Shown here: positions 27,166-36,358 of the stretch, piece after piece
Layout of the letters: every line of letters begins with the position of its first letter
How positions within the stretch are numbered: position 1 is the first letter of the stretch
Origin: Tianweitania aestuarii
GTDB taxonomy: Bacteria > Pseudomonadota > Alphaproteobacteria > Rhizobiales > Rhizobiaceae
Direction: 5' to 3'
DNA length: 64,000 nt
Assembly: GCF_018457165.1 (NCBI RefSeq)
Contig: NZ_JAFMNX010000005.1
Span: forward strand, 1 to 64,000
Notes under the pieces: model-generated
Told to the model about the DNA's origin: nothing
What the model saw: only the letters and a program-made list of their open reading frames with translations
The model's database searches: none
Made by a program: the position numbers and the translations under genes

Positions 27166-27627
27166 TTATCTCGCGCTGAAGTCGATGATGTAGCTCGTCC
27201 AGTCGGCCGGAGCCGCGACCTGCTCGTAGAGCTTGCGGCCGTCTTCCGGCTGGCGCGGCGCGTTGAGGATCAGGTGGCGCCAGCCTCGTTCGGAGCCGAG
27301 ATCGGCAAGAACGTCGACCATCGCCTTGGCGATGCCCTGGCCGCGAAAATCCTGATCCACGAAGATGTGGTCGGCCATGCCATAGCGCATGCCCGAAAGC
27401 GGTTCCGGAAGATCGGTGAAGATCATGAAGCCGATCAGCCGATTGTCGAGCTTGGCGCCCAGCACTTCCGCCGAGCGATCCTGCAGGAGCATCTCGGCAT
27501 AGTAGTTGTCCGGCCGCCGTGGCGCACCGCGCTGACGCGCCTGTGCATAGGCCGCGAGGAGCGGCGCGAGCTCGGCGGCGTCGCGGAACTGCAACGGCGC
27601 GATGTCGGTCATCGGCATCTGGGTCAT
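27166..27627 (-). CDS. GNAT family N-acetyltransferase
   Basis: The 153-residue acetyltransferase starts at ATG 27625-27627, with an AGAGAG upstream. The GNAT core shows strand beta4 (GMADHIFVDQDFRG) and the acetyl-CoA pyrophosphate loop QDFRGQGIAKAMVDVL, followed by an RGWRHLILNAPRQPEDGRKLYEQ helix-strand. The open frame reaches further upstream to 27852 but that part is antisense to the divergent gene. The substrate is unknown. Confidence 0.85.
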   Translation of the reverse strand: MTQMPMTDIAPLQFRDAAELAPLLAAYAQARQRGAPRRPDNYYAEMLLQDRSAEVLGAKLDNRLIGFMIFTDLPEPLSGMRYGMADHIFVDQDFRGQGIAKAMVDVLADLGSERGWRHLILNAPRQPEDGRKLYEQVAAPADWTSYIIDFSAR

Positions 27628-27851
27628 CGCTCTCTGATCCTTGAAGTCACGATGGGTGTCAATCGCTCCCGTCAGACCCGCCTGCGGCAGGGTGACTTTG
27701 GTTAAAAATCCGTTAACATGATCCGCGGGGTGCTGCTTCGGCGGCTGGCGATCTGGGTTTTCGGCATGGCTTGTTTTCAGCAAATGGAAAAGCGCGCGCA
27801 GCGTTCCGCAAGCGCGCAACGCCATGCCGTCGCGTGCCGCGGAGCTTGGCA

Positions 27852-28697
27852 ATGAGCACGTTTGGTCTTCGACAGCAGGAACTCTACCGCGCGCCGCTGC
27901 GCGAGCGCAGCCCGGTGCTGCGTTATCTCGGCCGGTTCGACCTGGGCGAAGCGGTGCGTTGGGCCATCCGCGGTCTGCTGATCGGTGCGATCGTCGTGCT
28001 TGCCCTGGATCTGCGGGAGATGGCGACGCAACGCGGGCTTCTTTCGCCGGCCTTCTGGCCGCTATCCAGCAGAAGTGCCGTGGCCTTGCCGCCGGTGCGC
28101 GACGAGGGATCGGCCAACAGCCGCGATCCGCGCCGCGATGTCACCACGAACGAAGCCTTGCTCGACCAGGACATGCGCTTTGCCATGGATGAGAACGGGC
28201 GGCTGGCTTTGACGGGCCGTATCATTCAGGGAAGCGCTCAAACCTTTGTTGCCAAGGTGAAGGCGCATGGTGGCGCGGTGAACACGGTGGTGATCAACTC
28301 GCCCGGCGGTTCGCTCGAAGATGCGATGGCGATGGGGCGGCTGATCCGCGAAAAGGGTTTCGCCACGGAAATTCCGGAGGGCGCGCTGTGTGCATCGTCC
28401 TGTCCACTGATGTTTGCCGGCGGCGTTGCGCGTTCGGCTGGCCAGAAGGCTGCCATCGGCCTGCATCAGTTCTATGCGGCGCCGGGCAGTTCAAACGACG
28501 CGGCTGCGGCCTTGTCCAGCGCCCAGGCGACCACGGCGCGGATCAGCCGCTATCTGACCGAGATGGGTGTCGACAGCGCTTTGTGGCTCCATGCGCTCGA
28601 TACGCCGCCGCAAGCGCTTTATTACCTCTCGCAGCAGGAGCGTCGGAGCTACAAGCTGGTTACCGGCGCGCAAACCGTGGCGGCCGCGCGAGACTGA
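27852..28697 (+). CDS. Membrane-anchored ClpP-class periplasmic protein (COG3904-like)
   Basis: The 281-residue protein has one transmembrane helix (about 38-56) and a ClpP/crotonase-fold domain from about 105. The oxyanion segment is INSPGGSLEDAMAMG (149-162) and the nucleophile region is CASSCPLMFAGG (180-191), with Ser182 or Ser183 as the likely serine and two flanking cysteines. A histidine candidate is in IGLHQFY. It resembles predicted periplasmic proteins of COG3904, related to ClpP-type serine proteases, whose substrates are unknown. Catalytic activity is an inference. Confidence 0.7.
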   Translation: MSTFGLRQQELYRAPLRERSPVLRYLGRFDLGEAVRWAIRGLLIGAIVVLALDLREMATQRGLLSPAFWPLSSRSAVALPPVRDEGSANSRDPRRDVTTNEALLDQDMRFAMDENGRLALTGRIIQGSAQTFVAKVKAHGGAVNTVVINSPGGSLEDAMAMGRLIREKGFATEIPEGALCASSCPLMFAGGVARSAGQKAAIGLHQFYAAPGSSNDAAAALSSAQATTARISRYLTEMGVDSALWLHALDTPPQALYYLSQQERRSYKLVTGAQTVAAARD

Positions 28698-28731
28698 AAC
28701 CACCCGTTCAGGCGTTTCGCCGAGCCGGATC

Positions 28732-29934
28732 CTAGCCGTTCTGCACGAGCCTTGGCTGTGCTTGCTCGTTCTCGACAACGGCCGGCGCTATCCGCACGCA
28801 GTCGCGGCCGGCTGTTTTGGCGAGATAGAGCGCTGTATCGGCTCGCGCCATGAGGGAATGCACGGTTTCGCCCTTCTGAAGCTCCGCGACGCCGAAGCTT
28901 GCCGTAAAGGTGCGGCCGGGCGGCGCGCCGGGTATGCTGAGCGCGGCGAAGCTGCCGCGCAGGCCTTCCGCGTAGATGCGGGCCATCGGCAGATTGGCGC
29001 CGGGATAGATGATCGCGAACTCCTCGCCGCCGACGCGACCAACGATCTGTCCTGCGGCGGAAGCGAGCGTGAGCTGACGCGCGAAGCCTGCAATCACCAG
29101 ATCGCCGGTGCCGTGGCCGTATGTGTCGTTGACCGACTTGAAGTGGTCGAGATCGCACAGGATCATCGAAAGCGGCACTTGCGAGCCTTGATACACATGC
29201 AGAAGCGGAGCGGCTCGTTCCTCGAAGCCGCGCCGGTTGAGCACACCGGACAGCGGGTCGGTCTCTGATTTCACCATCATGACGCCGAGCGTGTCGCGCA
29301 TCATGACCATGATGATCATCAGCCCCATGGCGAGGAAGAAGATCGCGCTGAGGGTTTGCGACACGATCGCATAGGAGGTGGAGATATAGGCGCTCGGCGT
29401 CGTGCCGATGCTGCCGATCCACAATGCGATCAAAGGCTTCGCCAGGAAATGGGCTGATGTGGCCAACACCACAGCCAGCAGGCCGTAGTCCAGTGCGCGC
29501 TTGCGTTGACTGCGCATCACCACGCTCGCCGCCAGCACCTGCAGCAGGGCGTAAGGCAACTGGTAGAAGAACATCGGCAGCAGCGAGAGTTTCGGTGTGC
29601 CGTCATGGATCATGATCGTTGCCAGCGCAAAAAACAGCAACACGACGATCGCAAGAGACGGAACCGGCTGGTTGTAGGTGCGTGCCAGGCCGACCGTCAG
29701 GCATGCCATTCCAAAGGCCAGGCTCATATAGGTTGCGACAACCAGGAACTCGGCATTGGGAAGCAGGTCGACGGCAAATTCCAGGCCGACATAACTGAAG
29801 GCGAGAACGCAGCTCAGGATCAACCAGCGCGGCGCCGTGGCCTTATTGTCGTAAGCGGCCATGAACAGGAAAGCCCCGGCCACAAGGACCGCGACTGCCA
29901 TGTTGATGATGAGGATGAAGCCGCCGCCGCTCAT
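28732..29934 (-). CDS. Membrane-bound diguanylate cyclase (GGDEF domain)
   Basis: The 400-residue protein has six or seven predicted transmembrane helices (residues 1-213) and a GGDEF domain with an intact active site GGEEF (302-306), the DLDHFKSVND metal/substrate strand and TDPLSGVLNRRGFE. It should make cyclic-di-GMP. The RxxD inhibitory site normally just before the active loop is absent (the positions read A and Q), so product feedback is not expected. The membrane part resembles an uncharacterised 7TM sensor; its signal is unknown. The gene stands alone, converging on the ClpP-class gene. Confidence 0.9.
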   Translation of the reverse strand: MSGGGFILIINMAVAVLVAGAFLFMAAYDNKATAPRWLILSCVLAFSYVGLEFAVDLLPNAEFLVVATYMSLAFGMACLTVGLARTYNQPVPSLAIVVLLFFALATIMIHDGTPKLSLLPMFFYQLPYALLQVLAASVVMRSQRKRALDYGLLAVVLATSAHFLAKPLIALWIGSIGTTPSAYISTSYAIVSQTLSAIFFLAMGLMIIMVMMRDTLGVMMVKSETDPLSGVLNRRGFEERAAPLLHVYQGSQVPLSMILCDLDHFKSVNDTYGHGTGDLVIAGFARQLTLASAAGQIVGRVGGEEFAIIYPGANLPMARIYAEGLRGSFAALSIPGAPPGRTFTASFGVAELQKGETVHSLMARADTALYLAKTAGRDCVRIAPAVVENEQAQPRLVQNG

Positions 29935-30094
29935 TAGGGGGTTCCGTTTCGTCTTCTTTATCCAGAACCGGGAAAGACCTGGTTAACGCAAAGCAAGCGC
30001 TTCGCCAATCCGGAACCGGCATCGGAAGCCGAGCATTGTTGTGCGAGGCATGGATGTGCCACCGCAACAGGCAATGAAATCAAGGAGCGCCAGC

Positions 30095-30415
30095 ATGGCC
30101 AATACGATCACTTTAACCGATCACGAAGCCATTCGCGACTGGGCGGCGGCACGGATGGGGTCTCCCGCAGTGGTGGATATTTCGCCAGCCAGCGGCACGC
30201 AGCCCATGCTGCGACTGGTGTTCGACCAGCGCGCTTATCTCGACATGGATCAGGCCGAGCGGCCGGAAAATGCCGGCGGCGTGGAGCTGGTAGAGTGGGA
30301 CGACTGGTTCAAGCTGTTCGAGGAAGCCGAACTTGCGCTGGTGGTTTCGGAAGACGTTCCGGGCCAGCGCGACAGCTTCCATGAGTTCATCCGGCGCGAT
30401 GAAACCGTGAAGTAA
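30095..30415 (+). CDS. Conserved hypothetical protein
   Basis: A 106-residue acidic, soluble protein with no signal or membrane segment. It begins MANTITLTDHEAIRDWAAAR and has a beta-rich middle (PMLRLVFDQRAYLDM) and an acidic GGVELVEWDDWFKLFEEAEL segment. AAGGAG at 30082-30087 sets the start at 30095. I recognise similar short proteins in rhizobial genomes but no functional family. A terminator follows directly. Confidence 0.7.
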   Translation: MANTITLTDHEAIRDWAAARMGSPAVVDISPASGTQPMLRLVFDQRAYLDMDQAERPENAGGVELVEWDDWFKLFEEAELALVVSEDVPGQRDSFHEFIRRDETVK

Positions 30416-30431
30416 CGACGCAAATCGAACA

Positions 30432-30458
30432 AAAAGAGCGCCACTTGGGCGCTCTTTT
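30432..30458. terminator. Bidirectional rho-independent terminator
   Basis: AAAAGAGCGCC (30432-30442) pairs perfectly with GGCGCTCTTTT (30448-30458) around ACTTG. It serves both the hypothetical gene at 30095 (plus) and leuC (minus), which converge here. Confidence 0.92.
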
Positions 30459-30482
30459 CACGATATGGCTGACGAAGCCGGC

Positions 30483-31892
30483 TCAGTTGAAGGTGCGGAT
30501 GTCCACGAAGTGACCGGCGATCGCGGCAGCCGCGGCCATGGCCGGCGACACGAGATGGGTGCGGCCCTTGAAGCCTTGGCGACCTTCGAAATTTCGGTTC
30601 GAGGTCGAGGCGCAGCGCTCATAAGGGCTGAGGCGGTCGTCGTTCATGGCAAGGCACATGGAGCAGCCCGGCTCGCGCCAGTCGAAACCGGCTTCCACGA
30701 AGATCTTGTCGAGACCCTCGGCTTCCGCCTGCTCCTTCACGAGGCCGGAGCCCGGAACGATCATGGCGCTGACATTCGGATTGACCTTGCGGCCTTCAAC
30801 GACCTTGGCGACTTCGCGCAGATCCTCGATGCGGCCATTGGTGCAGGAACCGATGAACACGCGGTCGAGCGTGATGTCGGTGATCTTGGTGCCGGCGGTC
30901 AGGCCCATGTAGTGAAGCGCGCGCTCCTTTGAGGTGCGCTTGTTTTCGTCAGCGATCTGAGCGGGATCCGGAACTACGCCTTCAACCGACACGACGTCTT
31001 CCGGCGAGGAGCCCCAGGACACGATCGGCGGCAGGGCTGCGGCGTTGAGCACGACGACCTTGTCGAAATGCGCGCCTTCGTCCGACTGCAGCGTCGACCA
31101 GTATTCAACCGCCTTGTCCCAGTCGGCACCCTTGGGGGCGCGCGGCTTGTCTTCCACGTAAGCGAAGGTGGTTTCATCGGGCGCGATGAGACCGGCACGC
31201 GCACCGGCTTCGATCGACATGTTGCAGATCGTCATGCGGCCTTCCATCGACAGCGCGCGAATGGCTTCGCCCGCATATTCAATGACGTAGCCGGTGCCGC
31301 CGGCGGTGCCGATCTCGCCGATGATGGCGAGGATGATGTCCTTGGCCGTGACGCCTTCGGGCAGCTGCCCGTCGACGCGCACCAGCATGTTCTTGGCTTT
31401 CTTCTGGATCAGCGTCTGGGTGGCGAGCACATGCTCGACTTCCGACGTGCCGATGCCATGGGCCAGCGCGCCGAATGCGCCGTGGGTGGAAGTATGGCTG
31501 TCGCCGCACACGATGGTCATACCGGGCAGGGTGAAGCCCTGTTCGGGACCGACGATGTGAACGATGCCCTGGCGAACATCAACGGCGTCGTAATATTCAA
31601 TGCCGAACTCGGACGTGTTGTTGGCCAGCGCCTCGACCTGGATGCGGCTTTCCTCGTTCTTGATGCCGAACTTGCGCTCAGGCGAGGTCGAGACGTTGTG
31701 ATCGACCACAGCCAGCGTGCGTTCGGGATGGCGAACCTTGCGGCCGGTCATGCGCAGACCCTCGAAGGCCTGCGGGCTCGTCACTTCATGGACGAGGTGG
31801 CGGTCGATATACAGGAGGCAGGTGCCATCGTCCTGGCGGTCAACGATGTGGTCGTCGAAAATCTTGTCATACAGGGTGCGCGGTGCGCTCAT
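30483..31892 (-). CDS. leuC: 3-isopropylmalate dehydratase large subunit
   Basis: The 469-residue aconitase-fold subunit, with LeuD, isomerises isopropylmalate. It carries the three [4Fe-4S] cysteines in [10 protein letters not shown] and [11 protein letters not shown], plus the substrate-site segments [20 protein letters not shown] and [13 protein letters not shown]. Start and length are standard. It is a separate transcription unit ending at the 30432-30458 hairpin; the sdh operon lies between it and leuD. Confidence 0.97.
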   Translation of the reverse strand: MSAPRTLYDKIFDDHIVDRQDDGTCLLYIDRHLVHEVTSPQAFEGLRMTGRKVRHPERTLAVVDHNVSTSPERKFGIKNEESRIQVEALANNTSEFGIEYYDAVDVRQGIVHIVGPEQGFTLPGMTIVCGDSHTSTHGAFGALAHGIGTSEVEHVLATQTLIQKKAKNMLVRVDGQLPEGVTAKDIILAIIGEIGTAGGTGYVIEYAGEAIRALSMEGRMTICNMSIEAGARAGLIAPDETTFAYVEDKPRAPKGADWDKAVEYWSTLQSDEGAHFDKVVVLNAAALPPIVSWGSSPEDVVSVEGVVPDPAQIADENKRTSKERALHYMGLTAGTKITDITLDRVFIGSCTNGRIEDLREVAKVVEGRKVNPNVSAMIVPGSGLVKEQAEAEGLDKIFVEAGFDWREPGCSMCLAMNDDRLSPYERCASTSNRNFEGRQGFKGRTHLVSPAMAAAAAIAGHFVDIRTFN

Positions 31893-32140
31893 GGTCTTGG
31901 ATCCGTGAATAAGGAATTGGCTGGATGCCGCTCTAAGAGGGCTCTGGCGACGGATGTCGACCTAGATAAGTCGGGCCGTGGAGGCGCCGCAAACATGCGA
32001 AAAGAAGCGACCCGGCAGACGCTTGCGGTCTTGCAGGGTAAAACGGCGATAGGCAGGTTTGCCAAACAACGCTTCCATGCCCGAGGTCATAGCAAGCTTC
32101 CCGATCTGGAGCAATCGGCAGGCTTTGCGCGCGGAGGCTT

Positions 32141-32677
32141 CTAGGTTTCAGCCTCGTTGCCGCCGCGCAGATCCAGCATCAGCAGTTCTTCGTCGAAACC
32201 CTGACCGTCGATAACGAGGGCGTCGCGCTCCACGCCATAAGGAACGAAGCCAAGCGCATGATAAAGCCGGCGGGCGGGAAGGTTATGCATGGTGGCGTTG
32301 CATTGCAGGATGACGCGTTGCTGGCGCGCATGGGCGATGATGGCTTCCACCATCGCGCGTCCGACGCCGCTCTTGCGCCATGAGGGCTTCAGATACACGC
32401 TGACGAGCTTGGCCTTGTGGCGCGTCTTCAAGCCGCTTTCGGGAACATAGGCGGCCATGCCGATCAGGGTCTGATCGTCGAAAGCGCCGAGCGTCAGCCC
32501 GGGCGGAGGCGGCGCGCAGCGTCCCAGGATGAACGACGTTTCAAACGCGTCTTCGTCAGCCGGGCTCGCTCCGAACGCTTCGGGACTGTCTTGCAACGCT
32601 TCCAGTCGAAGCGCCTTGAATGCGTCGAGATCGGCCGCCGTCAGCGGCCGAACGATGGTTTCTGCTAGTTCAACGAT
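32141..32677 (-). CDS. GNAT family N-acetyltransferase, start codon unclear
   Basis: An acetyltransferase with the acetyl-CoA loop KPSWRKSGVGRAMVEAII and a typical NLPARRLYHALGFVPYGVE C-terminus. The first standard start (TTG at 32596) leaves out the family's N-terminal strand and helix, yet the same frame upstream encodes TIVRPLTAADLDAFKALRLEAL, a normal GNAT opening. The open frame begins after a TGA and has no ATG, GTG or TTG before 32596. GGGAGGGG lies just before an ATC codon at 32675-32677, which I take as the possible start (178 residues). Alternatively the start codon is mutated and a short form is made from TTG. Confidence 0.65.
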   Translation of the reverse strand: MVELAETIVRPLTAADLDAFKALRLEALQDSPEAFGASPADEDAFETSFILGRCAPPPPGLTLGAFDDQTLIGMAAYVPESGLKTRHKAKLVSVYLKPSWRKSGVGRAMVEAIIAHARQQRVILQCNATMHNLPARRLYHALGFVPYGVERDALVIDGQGFDEELLMLDLRGGNEAET

Positions 32678-32735
32678 GGTCCCCTCCCAGCGCCGGATGC
32701 CGGGACGGCCGTTTCACACGACCATCCCGAAGATC

Positions 32736-34112
32736 TTACGCCGGCTGTGGTGCCGCATCCGTGTCCAGCGCGTCAATACCACCGGCATTGTCGTAGACGC
32801 TCTGGTTGAGGATTCCGGCGCGCTTCGACACGATGGTGGGGATCAGCGCCTGGCCGGCCACGTTCACGGCGGTGCGGCCCATGTCCAGGATCGGATCCAC
32901 CGCCAGAAGCAGGCCGACACCGGCAAGCGGTAGACCGAGCGTGGACAGGGTCAACGTCAGCATCACCACCGCGCCGGTGAGGCCTGCGGTTGCCGCCGAG
33001 CCGATCACCGACACGAACACGATCAGGAAGTAATCCTGGATGCCGAGCGGCACGCCGTAGAACTGCGCCACGAAGATCGCCGAGATCGCCGGATAGATCG
33101 CGGCACAGCCGTCCATCTTGGTGGTGGCGCCGAGCGGAACCGCAAAGGCCGAGTATTCGCGCGGCACGCCGAGGCTCTTTTCAGTGACCGCTTCGGTGAC
33201 CGGCAGAGTGCCGATCGAGGAACGCGACACGAAAGCGAGCTGGATGGCGGGCCATGCGCCGGCGAAGAAGCGGACCGGGTTCAGGCCGTTCATCGTCAGG
33301 AGGATCGGGTAAACCACGAGAAGAACGATCGCCAAGCCGATATAAACCGCGCCCGAGAACCAGCCGAGCTGCGACAGGGTCTGCCAGCCATATTGCGCGA
33401 CGGCATTGCCGAGAAGGCCGATCGTGCCAATCGGGGTGAGGCGGATCACCCACCACAGGATCTTGCGGGTCAGCGCCAGAAGCGAGCGGTTGAAGGCCAG
33501 AAAGGGTTCAGCCGCATCGCCGATCTTCAGCGCCGCAACGCCGACGGCAATCGACACGACGAGGATCTGCAAAACGTTGAAGTTCAGCGCGGTGCTGGCG
33601 CTGCCATCGGTGATCTTGGTGGAGGCCTGCAGACCCAGAATGTTGGCGGGAACCAGACCCTTCAGGAAGTCGATCCAGGACCCCGTGGACGACGGCGCCT
33701 TGGCGGCTTCGGCGGCGATCTGGGTGTTGAGGCCAGGCTGGATCACGAGGCCGAGCGCAATGCCGATCAACACGGCGATCAGGGCCGTGATGGCGAACCA
33801 GAGAAGCGTTTGCCACACGAGCGCTGCCGCATTCGACAGCTGGCGCAGATTGCTGATCGAAGCAACGATCGCGGTGAAGATGAGGGGCGGAACGAGCGCG
33901 CGCAGCAGCTGAACGAAGATCGAGCCGATCGTCGCAAGCGTCTGCGCCAGCCAGTTCGGATCGCCGGCCGGGCTGTTGCCCATCTCGCGGGCAACGAGGC
34001 CAAGCAGGATGCCGACAACCATGGCCGCAATGACCTGGAAGCCGAAATTGGCATAAAATGGTTTTGCCGCGGCGGGTTTGGCCGCGCCTGAAGCAGGTGT
34101 GGAAACGGGCAT
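32736..34112 (-). CDS. Dicarboxylate/amino acid:cation symporter (DAACS family)
   Basis: The 458-residue secondary transporter is of the DctA/GltP family, importing C4-dicarboxylates or acidic amino acids with H+ or Na+. It has about eight membrane helices and the two re-entrant hairpins. Signatures visible are the serine-rich AFVSRSSIGTLPVT, the substrate/cation motif PLGATTKMDGCAAIYPA (related to NMDGT), and DPILDMGRTAVNVAGQ. Residue choice at the latter two does not match DctA exactly, so the substrate is left open. Confidence 0.88.
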   Translation of the reverse strand: MPVSTPASGAAKPAAAKPFYANFGFQVIAAMVVGILLGLVAREMGNSPAGDPNWLAQTLATIGSIFVQLLRALVPPLIFTAIVASISNLRQLSNAAALVWQTLLWFAITALIAVLIGIALGLVIQPGLNTQIAAEAAKAPSSTGSWIDFLKGLVPANILGLQASTKITDGSASTALNFNVLQILVVSIAVGVAALKIGDAAEPFLAFNRSLLALTRKILWWVIRLTPIGTIGLLGNAVAQYGWQTLSQLGWFSGAVYIGLAIVLLVVYPILLTMNGLNPVRFFAGAWPAIQLAFVSRSSIGTLPVTEAVTEKSLGVPREYSAFAVPLGATTKMDGCAAIYPAISAIFVAQFYGVPLGIQDYFLIVFVSVIGSAATAGLTGAVVMLTLTLSTLGLPLAGVGLLLAVDPILDMGRTAVNVAGQALIPTIVSKRAGILNQSVYDNAGGIDALDTDAAPQPA

Positions 34113-34271
34113 GTGAGGGACTCCAGCAATCCGCGCTGAAACGCCTTCAAGGCGGGCGCGAACAATTACCGGAGGAGATAGGCCTCAGCCTGCTTATCGA
34201 ACAGGCAGGATGAACTCATTTTAGGCGAAAGGGTGAAAAATCAGTCTCACTCTTCGCCAGCACAAGAAAAA

Positions 34272-34292
34272 AGCCCCGGCAGTGCCGGGGCT
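34272..34292 (-). terminator. Terminator of the Bax-inhibitor-1-like gene
   Basis: GCCCCGG (34273-34279) and CCGGGGC (34285-34291) form the core of a GC stem. On the minus strand it is followed by a run of six T, as expected for a rho-independent terminator just after the stop at 34321. Confidence 0.88.
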
Positions 34293-34320
34293 CTTCGAAG
34301 TCGTAGCTCGTGACTTCCGC

Positions 34321-35097
34321 TTAGTTACGGTTGCCCATGAACGAAAGCAGGAACGTGAACAGGTTGATGAAGTCGAGATACAAGCGCAGCGCGCCCATGA
34401 TCGACTTGCGACCCGAGGTCTCCGAGTCGTCGTTCTCGTAGTACATTTCCTTGATCTGCTGGGTGTCGTAGGCCGTCAGACCAGCGAAGATCAGAACGCC
34501 GGCGCCCGAGATCACGAAGCTCATGGCAGACGACTGAAGGAAGATGTTGACCACCATCGCCAGCAGCAGGCCAATCAAGCCCATGAACAGGAACGAGCCC
34601 ATTCCGGTCAGGTCGCGCTTGGTGGTGTAGCCGTAAAGCGACAGGGCGCCGAACGAGGCGGCCGTCACGAAGAACGTCTGAACGATGCTTTCACCGGTAT
34701 AAACCAGGAAGATCGACGACAGCGACAGGCCCATCAAGGCGGCAAAGGCCCAGAAGGCCATCTGTGCGGTCGCCGTGCTCAGCGCATGAATACGGGCGCT
34801 CAAGAAGAACACCATGCCGAGCGGCGCCAGCATCACGACCCAGCGCAGCGGCGAACCGTACAAAGCGGTGCCCACATTGGTCAGCATCGTGCCGTTGGGC
34901 AGCTGCGCTGCGGCCATGGCGGGATCGTTCGTGGTCGCGAGCATCGCGGTACCAACGGCAGCCAGGCCAGTGATGACCATGCCGATTGCCATGAGATTGT
35001 AGACGCGCAGCATGTAGCTGCGCAGACCCTGGTCGATGCTGGCATCGGCCTGGGTGCCGTATGCCGGCCGGGTCTGATAATTACGCATATCAGCCAT
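34321..35097 (-). CDS. Bax inhibitor-1/YccA family membrane protein
   Basis: This 258-residue protein has seven membrane helices and the family's C-terminal motif (GLTAYDTQQIKEMYY), which contains conserved acidic residues implicated in ion leak in BI-1 proteins. It begins MADMRNYQTRPAYGTQADAS; AGAGGAAA precedes the ATG at 35095-35097. The bacterial role is proposed to be control of membrane protein quality or calcium/proton leak. It diverges from bdhA across 253 bases and ends at a strong terminator. Confidence 0.92.
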   Translation of the reverse strand: MADMRNYQTRPAYGTQADASIDQGLRSYMLRVYNLMAIGMVITGLAAVGTAMLATTNDPAMAAAQLPNGTMLTNVGTALYGSPLRWVVMLAPLGMVFFLSARIHALSTATAQMAFWAFAALMGLSLSSIFLVYTGESIVQTFFVTAASFGALSLYGYTTKRDLTGMGSFLFMGLIGLLLAMVVNIFLQSSAMSFVISGAGVLIFAGLTAYDTQQIKEMYYENDDSETSGRKSIMGALRLYLDFINLFTFLLSFMGNRN

Positions 35098-35350
35098 TGT
35101 TTCCTCTGTTGCTTCTGTCTCGTCGGGGTCCGGCTGCGGATCAACCGAGGCGCCGCTGGCGAGACGTCCAGCATGCCTATGCGGAATATGATGGTTCGGC
35201 TTGTCAAGAACAAGGCCTCTTTCATCCTGCAAAGGTCACGTGATTGTTAGAACCGCTGGCGTTTTGCGGAGCGCCCGTTAGGTGGGTTGTGCTGCCGGCC
35301 GAGATCATCGCATCTTTGTTCGCGATGTTTGGGCTTCGGGAGGAAGACAC

Positions 35351-36130
35351 ATGGCCAAGACCGCACTCGTGACAGGATCCAATTCGGGGATCGGACTGGC
35401 CATTGCGCGCCAGATGGCGCAAGCCGGCTACCAGATCGCGCTGAACTCCTTCACCGACCGACCCGAAGATCATGCACTGGCCGAGACGGTTGCCGCAGAA
35501 ACGGGCCAACGGGTCATCTATCTCGCAGCCGACATGGCAAAGCCTGCGGATTGCCGGGCGCTGGTTGAACGGGCGCACGAGACGCTTGGCGGGCTGGACG
35601 TGCTCGTCAACAATGCCGGCATCCAGTTCGTGGCGCCGGTGGAGGAGTTTCCGCAAGAGCGCTGGGACGCGATCATCGCGATCAACCTGTCGTCGGCCTT
35701 TCATACGACAGCCAAGGCCATTCCCCTCATGAAGGCAGCGGGCGGAGGGCGCATCGTCAACATCGCTTCGGCGCATGGCTTGCGTGCCTCGCCCTTCAAG
35801 TCGGCCTATGTTGCGGCCAAGCACGGCATCGTCGGCTTTACCAAGACGGTGGCGCTGGAACTTGCCGGTAGCAACATCACCTGCAACGCGATCTGTCCCG
35901 GTTTCGTGCGCACGCCACTGGTTGAAAAGCAGATCGATGATCTGGCGGCGACCCATTCGCATCTGCGCAAGGAAGAGGTCGTGCGCGACATCGTCATGCA
36001 GAAACAGCCAAGCAAGCAGTTCGTGACCGTCGAGCAGATCGGCGCAACAACGGTGTTTTTGTGCTCGGACGCGGCCGCGCAGATCACCGGCACGACCATT
36101 TCCGTGGATGGCGGCTGGACGGCGCAGTAA
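35351..36130 (+). CDS. bdhA: 3-hydroxybutyrate dehydrogenase
   Basis: The 259-residue short-chain dehydrogenase interconverts (R)-3-hydroxybutyrate and acetoacetate with NAD, a step in polyhydroxybutyrate and ketone-body use. It has the TGSNSGIGLAIA cofactor loop, NNAGIQF, the Ser in NIASAHGLRASPFKSAYVAAKHG with Tyr-x-x-x-Lys, and the QKQPSKQFVTVEQIGATTVFL segment characteristic of BdhA. GGGAGGA precedes the ATG at 35351. It stands alone. Confidence 0.92.
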   Translation: MAKTALVTGSNSGIGLAIARQMAQAGYQIALNSFTDRPEDHALAETVAAETGQRVIYLAADMAKPADCRALVERAHETLGGLDVLVNNAGIQFVAPVEEFPQERWDAIIAINLSSAFHTTAKAIPLMKAAGGGRIVNIASAHGLRASPFKSAYVAAKHGIVGFTKTVALELAGSNITCNAICPGFVRTPLVEKQIDDLAATHSHLRKEEVVRDIVMQKQPSKQFVTVEQIGATTVFLCSDAAAQITGTTISVDGGWTAQ

Positions 36131-36358
36131 GCGATCAGCCGGTTCCAAGCTTTGGGGCGATTCAGCATAAGCTCATTGAAGGATAGAACCGCAATCATTC
36201 CGCCTTCTTTGATCGCCAGAATTCGGATAATGAACACGCGGCCCGTTTAAGGACGCAGCTTTGCTGCTGCCGGGATGGATCGGGCGGAAGTGTCCTTGAT
36301 GACAGGGCGGCAGATGCGGCAGCGCCGCAGAACAGGCGGCCGCAACATTCGGATTGAT

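Noticed and set aside
31893-32140. Possible leucine leader peptide in front of leuC
   Set aside because: No short open frame with a run of leucine codons and no paired attenuator stems could be seen.
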